Shown: positions 41,401-49,496 of the stretch, piece after piece
Layout of the letters: every line of letters starts with the position of its first letter
How positions within the stretch are numbered: the first letter of the stretch is position 1
DNA from: Winogradskya consettensis
GTDB lineage: Bacteria > Actinomycetota > Actinomycetes > Mycobacteriales > Micromonosporaceae
Direction: 5' to 3'
NCBI RefSeq assembly: GCF_018332715.1
Contig: NZ_BOQP01000032.1
Span: 35,108 to 99,107 of the forward strand
Length of the DNA: 64,000 bases
The notes under the pieces: model-generated
Database searches by the model: none
What the model saw: the letters and a program-made list of their open reading frames with translations, nothing else
Told to the model about the DNA's origin: nothing
Translations under genes and position numbers: made by a program

Positions 41401-42271
41401 CGGCCCGCGCGGCAGTTATGTGGGACGCGTCACAGCGCGTAATGGGGCAAATATGCAACAAGTGTGACTGATTTTGGGCAGAGCTCCGCCCAAGTTCAGC
41501 GTTCCATTCTGGACAGTAACACCAACCGGCGACGCCGCAAAGGCCTGACCGACCGCCCTCGCAGGGCTCATCGCCCCCGGGAACGGAACCCTGCCCGAGC
41601 TTGCCGCAACCCTGACACCGGACCTCCGGACCACACTTCGGCGATGGCCTCCCCGCTGCAACAGGGAGGCCATCAAACGCCGGCGCCGGCCCCTACCAAA
41701 GATCGACTTCCAGGCATTCGTGCAGCTCAGCCGTAACAACATCACAGCAAACAGCCGCCCCGAGTATGCCACACCATATTCGTCGGCGCCGGAGCCGAGA
41801 CGCAAAGATATCAAAATTGACGACTGCTCAAAACGCAATCACCGGCGCACAGCGAGCAATTAACGATAATCACGGATTGCGCTTCAACATTTTTAAAGCC
41901 GCCCCGGCAAACCGCGCAACATCAGGACGATTTACATTCGACACCTTCGGGACCCATAAGCTCAATACTCCTGCGAAGATCAGGCAAAATCGCTCAAACA
42001 GCATCTCATTTTTCCAAGTTTTTCCTGCTCAGAGCCCATGCAGCAGCTCGCACGGCCATAAGACACACACCTTTCTCAGGGCAATCACAACGAGACGATG
42101 CATGCGCGACGGCGTGACGGTCGATTCGCTCGGCCGACAAGCAACGCGTGATCGGGTACTGTCCCCTGCGTCGGGTTTTCCGCGAGTCGGGATGGGACTG
42201 CAATTCCATCCTCCGCCGGAAGCGCCAGAACCCGGCCGGCCCCTACTGAGCATCGATCCAAGGAGAGCCCT
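41401..42271. other. Gene-poor, partly AT-rich intergenic region
   Basis: Between the minisatellite and the small ORF at 42272 I find no convincing gene on either strand. Open frames exist (for example 41416-41838 minus and 41766-42347 plus) but are compositionally unlike the neighbours. By hand count 41821-42060 is about 50% G+C, far below the surroundings. A strong hairpin lies at 41643-41674 and a short GGATGG/CCATCC stem at about 42190-42211. Confidence 0.6.
41643..41674. terminator. 11-bp stem hairpin in the gene-poor region
   Basis: GATGGCCTCCC (41643-41653) and GGGAGGCCATC (41664-41674) are perfect complements around a 10-nt loop. It could terminate transcription of the MFS gene or belong to an unannotated RNA. 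Confidence 0.5.
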
Positions 42272-42373
42272 ATGCAGTCCGATGAGCTGTTCGTACAGGT
42301 CCGCGCTTCACCGAAGGTCGTTATCTACATCGTCGTGGTTGTCCTGATCCTGACCGGACACGTTGCCATGTAG
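42272..42373 (+). CDS. Small single-helix membrane peptide (33 aa)
   Basis: ATG at 42272 follows AGGAGA by 6 nt. The product starts MQSDELFVQVRASPK and continues into a hydrophobic helix VVIYIVVVVLILTG with a short polar end. The acidic N-terminus, basic flank and single membrane span look like a genuine small membrane protein. It is isolated behind a long leader and an AT-rich region. I know no homologue. Confidence 0.6.
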   Translation: MQSDELFVQVRASPKVVIYIVVVVLILTGHVAM

Positions 42374-42427
42374 GGGTCACGCCGATCGGGCAGGCGAACC
42401 CGCCTGCCCGCTGAGGCGGCGGCCAAA

Positions 42428-42472
42428 GCGGGCGGCGGTCAAGCCGGCGGCGGTCAAGCCGGCGGCGGTCAG
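42428..42472. repeat. 15-bp tandem repeat, three copies
   Basis: GCCGGCGGCGGTCAA recurs at 42428 (one mismatch), 42443 and 42458 (one mismatch). It lies in the leader of the MarR gene, just upstream of its presumed operator. Confidence 0.85.
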
Positions 42473-42484
42473 AGTGGACCGTGG

Positions 42485-42506
42485 CTTGCTTCAAGTTCGA
42501 AGTAAG
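42485..42506. promoter_or_regulatory. Putative MarR operator
   Basis: CTTGCTTC (42485-42492) and GAAGTAAG (42499-42506) form an inverted repeat matching at 7 of 8 positions, with TTCGAA near its centre. It ends at the -10-like TACAAT (42507-42512) of the MarR gene, fitting autoregulation. Confidence 0.6.
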
Positions 42507-42518
42507 TACAATTGACCG

Positions 42519-43013
42519 GTGACCGACACCGCGCCGCTCGACCCGCGACAGCTGACCGCCTATCTGGCGCTCAAGGACGTCGCCGCCCTGCTGGAGCATG
42601 CGGTCGAGCAGCAACTGAAGGAGGACGGCGGGCTCACCACGCCGCAGTTCCAGATTCTCGCGACCCTGGCCGACGCCCCGGACGGGCGGCGCCGGATGAC
42701 CGATCTCGCCGACGGGCTGGTCTACAGCCGCAGCGGGCTCACCTACCAGGCCGCCCAGCTGGAGAAGGCCGGCCTGGTCACGCGCGCGTCAGCCGAGGAC
42801 GACGAACGCAGCGTGATCGTGACGCTGACCGAGGCCGGGCGCGCGGTGCTGTTCAAGGTGATGCCCGGGCACATCGAGGTGGTGCGCCGGCTCTTCCTGA
42901 CGCCCCTGGGAGACGCGGACATCACGGCGATCACTGACATCCTGGGGCGGGTCCGGGCCCAGATGCGCAGCGCGCCGCCCCGCTCGGCAAAACCGAGACG
43001 GACCAGATCGTGA
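42519..43013 (+). CDS. MarR-family transcriptional regulator
   Basis: The 164-aa protein has the MarR winged helix LTTPQFQILATLADAPDGRR, DLADGLVYSRSGLTYQAAQL and the wing with ASAEDDERSVIVTLTEAG. The tail is basic. TACAAT lies 6 nt before the GTG start, and no ribosome site is seen. Its stop overlaps the GTG start of the decayed gene downstream (GTGA), so the two once formed an operon. Confidence 0.86.
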   Translation: MTDTAPLDPRQLTAYLALKDVAALLEHAVEQQLKEDGGLTTPQFQILATLADAPDGRRRMTDLADGLVYSRSGLTYQAAQLEKAGLVTRASAEDDERSVIVTLTEAGRAVLFKVMPGHIEVVRRLFLTPLGDADITAITDILGRVRAQMRSAPPRSAKPRRTRS

Positions 43014-43432
43014 CCGACGACGAGATCGCCGCAGCCCTGGCCCCGATCGCCGCAGGGGCCTCGTTGTTCCCTACCCCGGCACGTGGGTCGCCCCGCCCTA
43101 CCCGGCCCGCGACGGGCGGCTGGTGGTCGCCGAGGACCCCGGGTTGTCCGTGATCGCCGTCGATCCCGGCCCGGACACGTGCTCGTTCGAATCCGTGGGA
43201 CCGACGCGGAAGCAGGAGATTCCTGGGCTTTCGCCGCCGAGGAGGTCGGCTACGGCATGCACGGAGCGGCACGGCCACGCGCAGCCGTGGGGCCACCTCC
43301 CGCATGACCGAGCAGGAAAGCGACGCGACGTTCGCCGCCGACCAATGGCTCGCCGACCCGGTCAGTGCGATCGTTGCCGCTCTGGTCGACCAGGGTCTGA
43401 TTCAACGCGGGGAACGCAACAACGGCAGATAG
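43010..43432 (+). pseudogene. Decayed gene downstream of MarR, several frameshifts
   Basis: Protein-like sequence continues across three changes of frame. It starts VTDDEIAAALAPIAAGASLF, continues as GTWVAPPYPARDGRLVVAED, then GDSWAFAAEEVGYGMHG, then MTEQESDATFAADQWLADPV, ending with a stop at 43430-43432. Each shift fits loss of a single base; the first lies at a run of Cs near 43070. The start overlaps the MarR stop (GTGA). The original product would have been about 140 aa of unknown family. Its 3' end overlaps the convergent TetR gene by 31 nt. Sequencing error is an alternative. Confidence 0.5.
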
Positions 43433-43986
43433 ACGTCGTCGATGATCTCGATGAGGATGTCGTCCGGGACCGAGGACGTGCCGCGGGTGACGTATTCATT
43501 GCGCAGCAACGCGATCGCGACCGTGGCCACCCGTGGCTTCAGGGCTTTCTCGGAGATTTCGCCGCGGGTCACCGCACGGCCGAGGACGGTCAGCCACAGG
43601 CCTGAGCCCGCGTCGATGATGCTGTCGCGCAGCTGGGCCATCAGGTCCGGGTCGTCGGCGGCGGCTGCCAGTAGTCCCAGCACGATGCCGCTGACCGCCG
43701 GGGCGGACAGGTGGTTGTTGGCACCCCGGAGCAGTTCCAGGACGTCGCCTCGGAGGGTGCCCGTGTCGGGCGGCTCCCGGTCTGCGCCGATCAGTTCGCG
43801 ATAGGCGGCCAGGGCGAGTGTGGCCCGCGAAGGCCAGCGGCGGTAGATCGCGTTCTTGTTGGTGCCGGCCCGCGTGGCTACGCCGTCCATGGTCAGGCCC
43901 ACGTAGCCGGATTCGGTGAGCTCCTCGACCGCGGCGCGCAGGATCGCCTGTTCGAGTTCGGACCCGCGACGCCGTGACGATCCCAT
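43402..43986 (-). CDS. TetR-family transcriptional regulator
   Basis: The 194-aa protein has a TetR DNA-binding domain: ESGYVGLTMDGVATRAGTNK, NAIYRRWPSRATLALAAYREL. A C-terminal domain follows, typical of the TetR_C_11/16-like group. It is divergent from the glycosidase-like gene at 44040. Two matching inverted repeats separate the pair, and the regulator probably controls both genes. Confidence 0.88.
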   Translation of the reverse strand: MGSSRRRGSELEQAILRAAVEELTESGYVGLTMDGVATRAGTNKNAIYRRWPSRATLALAAYRELIGADREPPDTGTLRGDVLELLRGANNHLSAPAVSGIVLGLLAAAADDPDLMAQLRDSIIDAGSGLWLTVLGRAVTRGEISEKALKPRVATVAIALLRNEYVTRGTSSVPDDILIEIIDDVYLPLLRSPR

Positions 43987-43987
43987 G

Positions 43988-44030
43988 GGTACTGACCGTA
44001 CCGTAGACGAGATAGGGTACGTCGAGTACC
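43988..44030. promoter_or_regulatory. Two GGTAC-N5-GTACC operators for the TetR regulator
   Basis: GGTAC-N5-GTACC occurs at 43988-44002 and again at 44016-44030. Centres are 28 bp apart. The second overlaps the -10-like TACCTT of the gene at 44040 and the first lies next to the TetR start codon, so occupancy would block both promoters. Confidence 0.75.
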
Positions 44031-44039
44031 TTAATCGTC

Positions 44040-45029
44040 ATGCGAGGTAGAGGCATCAGCTATGACACCGGATGGGTCCTCAGGGGACGGAACTCACGTG
44101 ATTTCTTCGAGCCGGAGCAGGTCGAGCGGGACCTGACAATCATCCGCGACGACCTGCACTGCAACACCGTGCGCATCATGGGCGGTGACGCCGGGCGGAT
44201 CGAGATCGCCGCACGGTACGCCGCCCAGCTCGGCCTGGAGGTCTGGTTCTCGCCATATCCGCTGGACCTCACCACCGACGAGATGCTGGACCTGTTCGCC
44301 GATTGCGCCGACCGGGCCGAACGTCTCCGGACGGACGGCGCCGAGGTCGTTTTCGTCACCGGCGCGGAGTTGAGCCTGATGGCGCTTGGCTTCCTGCCCG
44401 GCGCGAACACCGAGGAGCGCGTTGACGCCCTGCTGAGCAACCGGCAGTTGATCCCCGGGCTCGCGGCGCAGATCAACGAGTTCCTGGGCCGGGCGGTGAA
44501 GGTTGTCCGCGAGCGGTTCGGCGGCCCGGTCACGTACGCGTCCGTGCAGCTCGAGCAGGTCGACTGGACGCCGTTCGACATCATCTCGGTCGATCTGTAC
44601 CGCTCGAAGGAGATCGTCGACCAGTTCGCGGCGGGTGTGAAGATCCTCGCCGCGGAGGCCAAGCCGGTGGCGGTCACCGAGTTCGGGACGGCGAGCTACC
44701 GGAACGCGGGCGACCTCGGCGCGCAGGGGATGCAGATCGTCGAGAACGACGAATCCGGCACGCCGGTAAAGCTGAAGGGCGTCTTCGAGCGCGACGAGGC
44801 CGGCCAGGGCGCGTACCTCCGCGAGCTGCTGGAGATCTTCGACGCGGGCGGGATCGACACGGCGTTCGTGTTCACCTTCGCGCTGTCGTCGTTCCCGCAC
44901 CGGCCCGACGGCGACCCACGTGACGACCTCGACCTGGCCAGCTATGGCATCGTGAAGATCGGCGAGGACGGCACGTGGGAGCCGAAAGAGGCGTTCCGGG
45001 CGGTGGGTGACTTCTACTCGAGCTCGTAG
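44040..45029 (+). CDS. Glycoside-hydrolase-like (clan GH-A) TIM-barrel protein
   Basis: The 329-aa protein begins MRGRGISYDTGWVLRGRNSR. It shows the pattern of a retaining GH-A glycosidase barrel: a candidate acid/base in VTGAELS (Glu110), YASVQLEQVDWTPFDIISVD and a candidate nucleophile in VTEFGTASY (Glu214). Similar actinobacterial proteins are sometimes labelled abortive-infection proteins without functional proof. No signal peptide is present. TACCTT lies 7 nt before the ATG, suggesting a leaderless mRNA under TetR control. Its 3' end overlaps the convergent membrane-protein gene by 16 nt. Confidence 0.65.
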   Translation: MRGRGISYDTGWVLRGRNSRDFFEPEQVERDLTIIRDDLHCNTVRIMGGDAGRIEIAARYAAQLGLEVWFSPYPLDLTTDEMLDLFADCADRAERLRTDGAEVVFVTGAELSLMALGFLPGANTEERVDALLSNRQLIPGLAAQINEFLGRAVKVVRERFGGPVTYASVQLEQVDWTPFDIISVDLYRSKEIVDQFAAGVKILAAEAKPVAVTEFGTASYRNAGDLGAQGMQIVENDESGTPVKLKGVFERDEAGQGAYLRELLEIFDAGGIDTAFVFTFALSSFPHRPDGDPRDDLDLASYGIVKIGEDGTWEPKEAFRAVGDFYSSS

Positions 45030-47305
45030 ATCGTGACGCTGCCCGCGGTGTAGGCGACCTTCGCCTGCATGGCCAGCTGCGGGGAGACCGTTCCGGCACG
45101 GCTGTCGGCAAAGAGCCACTTCACGCCGTACGCCTCCCGCAGCGCACGAACATCAGCCACGTCGGCAACGGTGAACACCCGCTCGTTCAGCGCGAACAAC
45201 GCCGGGTCGGGAGCGGGCTGCAACGGGTACTTGATCCCGTTCACCCCGTTCGCGGCCACGGTGGCGTCCGAGTATCCCCAGCTCTCGACGAGGGTGCGCC
45301 GGCCACCGAGACCCGCAACCCAGAAGGCGCGGGCGTCGCACGGCTTGGCGCGCCCGATCGGCTGGCAGTGCACGTTGGTGGCGACCACGGCGTCGTTGCC
45401 CGCGTTCTCGTCGAGCCACAGCGCGGCCCGCATCTCCGCCCTGGTGAGCTGCCGGGCAGGTGCGGCCGCTGCCGGCGCCGGGCCGAACTCGGCGTTCCAC
45501 CACGACTTCGTGTAGCTGGACGTGCCATAGGCCAGGCTCGCACCGACAACGGCGGCGACCACCGCGACAACCAGCGACCGGTAGCTCTTGCGCAGGACCA
45601 GGACGAGGATCGCGCCCGCGACGACGAACCCCAGCGTGCGCAGCACGGGCAGACCCAGCGCCCACGACCACTGGGACCACGACGTGCGGTACTCCGGCCG
45701 GGCCACCGCGGGTGCGATCAGCGCCCACGCGGCGCCCGCGAGCAGTCCCGCGACGGGCACCCACCAGCGGCGTACGTTCTCGGCCAGCAGCCAGACGGTC
45801 AGCACCGACCCGAACGGCACCATGCAGAGGAAGAAGTAGAGCATGCTGGCCGACGGGTGCCAGAGCAGCCACGTCGCGGCCGTCCCGGCGACGATCATGC
45901 CGCCGAACATCCAGGCGACCGGGTCCGCGCGCATCCGGCGGTTACCGATCCCGAGGATGCCGAGCAGCCGTGGCGACTCCATCAGCAGCCACCAGCCGAT
46001 GATGCCGACGGCGAAGACCCAGCCCTTGGCGTCGGCGCCGGCGAGACCCGGCGGCAGGAAACCGTTGGGCGCGATGCCGTCGTTCTGACCGAGGCTCATC
46101 GAGTACGGGTCCATCCACCGGATGACCGCGAACGGCTGGAGCCCCAGGGTTCCCGCGCCACCACCGGCGAACAGCTTGGTGCCGATGATCATCGGGATGA
46201 GCACCGCGACCAGGAACAGCGCGATCCTGAGCGGGAATTTCCGGTGCCGGATCCACAGCACCAGACCGGCCAGGCCGATGCCCGCGACCAGCGGTGGCAG
46301 GGCGCTGGACTTCGATCCGGCGACGGCGAGCGCGAGCGGCGGGGTCACGTACCAGAGCGGTCCGAGCGGCCGGCCACGCAGCACATCCACGGCGATCAGG
46401 GCGAGAAGACCGAGCAGCGGCATGGCGTACGTCTGGGAAGGGCTCGCAAAAACCAGAGCCGATGTCCCGTACGCCATGAGCGGCGCACCCAGGCTGAGCG
46501 GAATCCCGATGAACGCCAGCGCCCCGGCGAGCGGCCCGGCCCACCACTTGCCGATCACCTCACGGGCCAGGACCGCGGTCACCAGCACCCCGATCGCCCC
46601 GATCGGCACGTTCCACAGCCGCAGCAGCACGACGTGCTCGGGAATGCCGGTGATCATGCTGGCCGCGGCCATGTCGGCGTCGGACAGGTAGTGGTAGCGC
46701 AGCGTGTCCCCGGCGAGCTGGGGCACCTCGAACGGCATCGAGCGCGTCATCTCGTGCACGAGCGAGAGGTGGTACATCACGTCCTGGTAGTACGCCCCGG
46801 AGAACGGCGGCATCGGCGCACCCGACCAGGCCACCGCGCCCCAGGCGACGATGACGAGCAGCGCGGCGCAGATCATCCAGGCCCAGCGCAGCGGCAACGG
46901 CCGCGGGTCGTCGATCCGCCAGTGCCGGCGCAGCGACGGCACGGCGATGAAAGCCGCGATCACGAGCAGCGGCCAGGCCCAGAGGACCTGCTGGAGCCCG
47001 ATGGCAGCGGCGATCGCCCAGCCCACGAGCTGCACGAACAGGCCGGTCCCCGCGCCGAGTCCGAGGTCCTCGGGCAGGTTGCCACGGCTGCCGCGCACGG
47101 CCCGCCAGACGAGCGTGCCCGGCACCACGATGCCGAGCACGAGGTAGACGCCGTAGATCGCGATGTCCCTGGCGGGCGTGTCGGCGTTGAGCAGCGCGGC
47201 GACGTAGACGACCGTCACCAGTGCCCAGGGGAGCAGCGCTCCGGCCCTGAACCGCGGTGGAGTCGCGACCGCGGGTGGAGCGGGCCGGGTCAGAACGCTG
47301 GTCAC
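45014..47305 (-). CDS. Large polytopic membrane protein, putative GT-C glycosyltransferase
   Basis: The 763-aa protein has about 16-18 hydrophobic helices and a C-terminal extracytoplasmic domain of about 160 residues (from LTRAEMRAALWLDENAGNDA). Early in the protein, GAYYQDVMYHLSLVHEMTR is an acidic loop of the kind that carries catalytic residues in lipid-linked GT-C enzymes. It is the last gene of the ACP/LuxE/LuxC operon and overlaps the preceding GtrB-like gene (GTGA). Such a pair usually loads a sugar on polyprenyl phosphate and transfers it outside the membrane. Acceptor unknown. Confidence 0.65.
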   Translation of the reverse strand: MTSVLTRPAPPAVATPPRFRAGALLPWALVTVVYVAALLNADTPARDIAIYGVYLVLGIVVPGTLVWRAVRGSRGNLPEDLGLGAGTGLFVQLVGWAIAAAIGLQQVLWAWPLLVIAAFIAVPSLRRHWRIDDPRPLPLRWAWMICAALLVIVAWGAVAWSGAPMPPFSGAYYQDVMYHLSLVHEMTRSMPFEVPQLAGDTLRYHYLSDADMAAASMITGIPEHVVLLRLWNVPIGAIGVLVTAVLAREVIGKWWAGPLAGALAFIGIPLSLGAPLMAYGTSALVFASPSQTYAMPLLGLLALIAVDVLRGRPLGPLWYVTPPLALAVAGSKSSALPPLVAGIGLAGLVLWIRHRKFPLRIALFLVAVLIPMIIGTKLFAGGGAGTLGLQPFAVIRWMDPYSMSLGQNDGIAPNGFLPPGLAGADAKGWVFAVGIIGWWLLMESPRLLGILGIGNRRMRADPVAWMFGGMIVAGTAATWLLWHPSASMLYFFLCMVPFGSVLTVWLLAENVRRWWVPVAGLLAGAAWALIAPAVARPEYRTSWSQWSWALGLPVLRTLGFVVAGAILVLVLRKSYRSLVVAVVAAVVGASLAYGTSSYTKSWWNAEFGPAPAAAAPARQLTRAEMRAALWLDENAGNDAVVATNVHCQPIGRAKPCDARAFWVAGLGGRRTLVESWGYSDATVAANGVNGIKYPLQPAPDPALFALNERVFTVADVADVRALREAYGVKWLFADSRAGTVSPQLAMQAKVAYTAGSVTIYELE

Positions 47306-48282
47306 CGGGCTCCCGCCGCGGTCCGCTGCTGCGGGATCGCCGGCGGCTCGGCCGCGGCGGAGTCGAATCCAATGTGGAACGTGGGGCGGTTCTGCACGGT
47401 CTTGTAGATCCGCGCGACGTACTCGCCCAGCAGCCCCAGGCAGATCAGCTGCACCGCGGAGAGGAGCAGCACCGCGAGGAAGAGCGAGGTCCAGCCCGGG
47501 ATCACCGTGCCGTTGGAGTAGACCACGATGCCGAAGATCATCAGCGCGATGCAGGCCGCGAACGCGATCGCGCCGAGCCACGTTGCGATCCGCAGCGGGG
47601 CGGCCGAGAAGTTCGCGGCGCTGTCCCAGGCCAGGGCCACCATCTTGCGCAGCGGGTATTTGGTCTCGCCGGCGGCGCGCTTCTCCCGGGCGTAGGCCAC
47701 CTTGCCGGAGGAGAAGCCCAGCGACGGCACGAGCAGCCGGTAGACGGGGGTGCGCTCGGGCAGGACCTTGAGCACGTCGACCACCTCGCGGCTGAGCAGC
47801 CGGAAGTCACCCGCCTGCGAGGGCACGTCGGCGCCGACCATCCGGCGCATCAGCTTGTAGTACGCCCCGGCCGTGTGCCGTTTGAAGAACGTGTCGGTGC
47901 TGCGGTCGGAGCGCACGCCGTACACGACGTCGAGACCGTGCTCCTGCGCCGTGTGCAACATCTCGGCGATGGTCTCCGGCGGGTCCTGCAGGTCGGCGTC
48001 GATGCTGACCACCCACTCGCCGAGCGAGCGGTGCAGCCCCGCGGTGAGCGCCGCCTGGTGGCCGCTGTTGTGCCGCAGCTTGATCAGGCGCAGCTCCGGC
48101 CACGTGCGGCCGTTCTCGAACAACAGCTGGGCCGTACGGTCGGCGCTGCCGTCGTCGACGGCGACGACCTCGTAGCTGACGCCGAGCCCGTCGAGCGCCG
48201 GCCGCAGACGTTCGACCAGGGCGGGGATGACCGCTTCCTCGTTGTACATCGGTACGACGACCGACAGGACGATGCTGCTCAC
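47302..48282 (-). CDS. GtrB/DPM1-like GT2 glycosyltransferase with two C-terminal helices
   Basis: The 326-aa protein has a GT-A domain: LSVVVPMYNEEAVIPALVER, VAVDDGSADRTAQLL, SIDADLQDPPETIAEML and the later GDFRLLSREVVDVL. Two C-terminal membrane helices (about 230-300) follow. This is the layout of GtrB-type enzymes that move glucose or another hexose from a nucleotide sugar to polyprenyl phosphate. GTG start at 48282; 14 nt after the LuxC-like stop. It presumably feeds the GT-C-like protein encoded next. Confidence 0.82.
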   Translation of the reverse strand: MSSIVLSVVVPMYNEEAVIPALVERLRPALDGLGVSYEVVAVDDGSADRTAQLLFENGRTWPELRLIKLRHNSGHQAALTAGLHRSLGEWVVSIDADLQDPPETIAEMLHTAQEHGLDVVYGVRSDRSTDTFFKRHTAGAYYKLMRRMVGADVPSQAGDFRLLSREVVDVLKVLPERTPVYRLLVPSLGFSSGKVAYAREKRAAGETKYPLRKMVALAWDSAANFSAAPLRIATWLGAIAFAACIALMIFGIVVYSNGTVIPGWTSLFLAVLLLSAVQLICLGLLGEYVARIYKTVQNRPTFHIGFDSAAAEPPAIPQQRTAAGAR

Positions 48283-48296
48283 GGCTGGCGGATCCC

Positions 48297-49496
48297 CTAT
48301 GTCTCGAGCGTGGTCAGCCGCGTGAACTCGCGCGGCAGGTCGTAGCCGTCCCAGATCGCGCTGAACGTCAGCGCGGAACCGAACGGGACGATGCGGTCGA
48401 CGCCCCGGCCACCCAGCGCCTCGGCGAACGAGCGCAGGTCGGCCGGCGCGAAGCCGAAGTGGCTGAACGTCTGGTCCTGGCGGTTCATGGCGGGCACCAG
48501 ATCGGCCAGCGTGGCGACGTGCGCGAAGGGGAACGCCCCCGCGCCGATCCAGCGCCGCGGCGCGTCGCCGGGTTCGCTGAGGGACAGCGAGGTGATCGTG
48601 TTGTCCGGGAACGCCACCGCCGACACCGCTCCGGTCGCGGCCAGCTCGTACGCGTTGACCCGCTTCTCCACCGCCATCGCTGCGTCGATGACCCAGCCGC
48701 GCTGCGCGACCACCTCGGCGAGGACGGTCAGGAACTCCTCGCGTACCTCGCCGGCCTGTTCCGGGGTGCCGCCGACCAGGAACACGGTCCGGGGTGAGGA
48801 GCAGGCGGCCTGGTCGAACCAGTACGCGTCGTTGGAGAACCCGAGCACCGCGGCACGCTGGGCACCGGGGTCGGCCGAGCGCCACCCGGGCACCGACAGC
48901 GCGGCCCACGAGGTGCGGTCGGGGAACGTCAGGTCGCGGCCGGACGGGCGCAGCGGGTGCTTGCGGATCGTGGTGACCGCCGAGTCACCACCCCAGATGA
49001 CCCGCAGGTCGGACCACGCGCTGAGCGCGGCGGTCAGGGCGTCGTCGCGGCCGTACGTGATCATCCGCTGGGTACGCGCGATCACCGGGTCGGCGTCCGG
49101 CAGGGTCGCGTTCAGCGTCTCCAGCACGGTCTCCGCGGCGCCGGCCGAGCGCGACGAGATGCGGACGACGTTGTGGTTGCCGGCGAGCGCGGACAGCGCC
49201 CACGAGTACACGAAGATGGTGTCCACATTGGCCGGGGGCACGTGGAAGACGTTGCCGCGCGGGAAGACGTACGTTCCGTCGTCCCTGGTCATCCGGGTCG
49301 CGGCGCGCTTGAGCTCCGCCGGCCGCAGGAAGTAGCCGAGCGACCCCAGCTCCGGGTGCTTACGCGCGACCGCGGGTGCCAGCAGCTTCCGCGCGAACCG
49401 CGACAGAAAGTCCACCACCCGCGGATCGCCGACAGTCAGCCGATCCTCGGAAGGCGCGGTCAGGTCCTCGGTGGCGTCACCAAATCGGAAAATCAT
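48297..49496 (-). CDS. LuxC-like acyl-CoA/acyl-ACP reductase
   Basis: The 399-aa protein fits the LuxC family of NADPH-dependent acyl reductases, which release fatty aldehyde from a thioester. The active-site cysteine lies in WFDQAACSSPRTVFL (Cys232). The nucleotide-binding region includes FPRGNVFHVPPANVDTIFVY and ALSALAGNHNVVRISSRSAG. In luminous bacteria LuxC works with LuxE and LuxD, but here no luciferase genes are present. It overlaps the LuxE-like gene by 4 nt (ATGA), as expected of an enzyme complex. Confidence 0.85.
   Translation of the reverse strand: MIFRFGDATEDLTAPSEDRLTVGDPRVVDFLSRFARKLLAPAVARKHPELGSLGYFLRPAELKRAATRMTRDDGTYVFPRGNVFHVPPANVDTIFVYSWALSALAGNHNVVRISSRSAGAAETVLETLNATLPDADPVIARTQRMITYGRDDALTAALSAWSDLRVIWGGDSAVTTIRKHPLRPSGRDLTFPDRTSWAALSVPGWRSADPGAQRAAVLGFSNDAYWFDQAACSSPRTVFLVGGTPEQAGEVREEFLTVLAEVVAQRGWVIDAAMAVEKRVNAYELAATGAVSAVAFPDNTITSLSLSEPGDAPRRWIGAGAFPFAHVATLADLVPAMNRQDQTFSHFGFAPADLRSFAEALGGRGVDRIVPFGSALTFSAIWDGYDLPREFTRLTTLET

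Noticed and set aside
41416..42131. Prophage or integrative element around the AT-rich island
   Set aside because: No integrase, phage structural gene, tRNA or flanking repeats were seen on either side.
42150..42271. c-di-GMP (GEMM) riboswitch before the 33-aa ORF
   Set aside because: A GGATGG/CCATCC stem with adjacent purines looks superficially similar, but the GEMM core and tetraloop receptor are absent.
41416..42347. Protein genes in the gene-poor region (about 140 aa minus, about 193 aa plus)
   Set aside because: Composition is unlike neighbouring genes, no ribosome sites or motifs are visible, and the frames run through AT-rich DNA and a hairpin.
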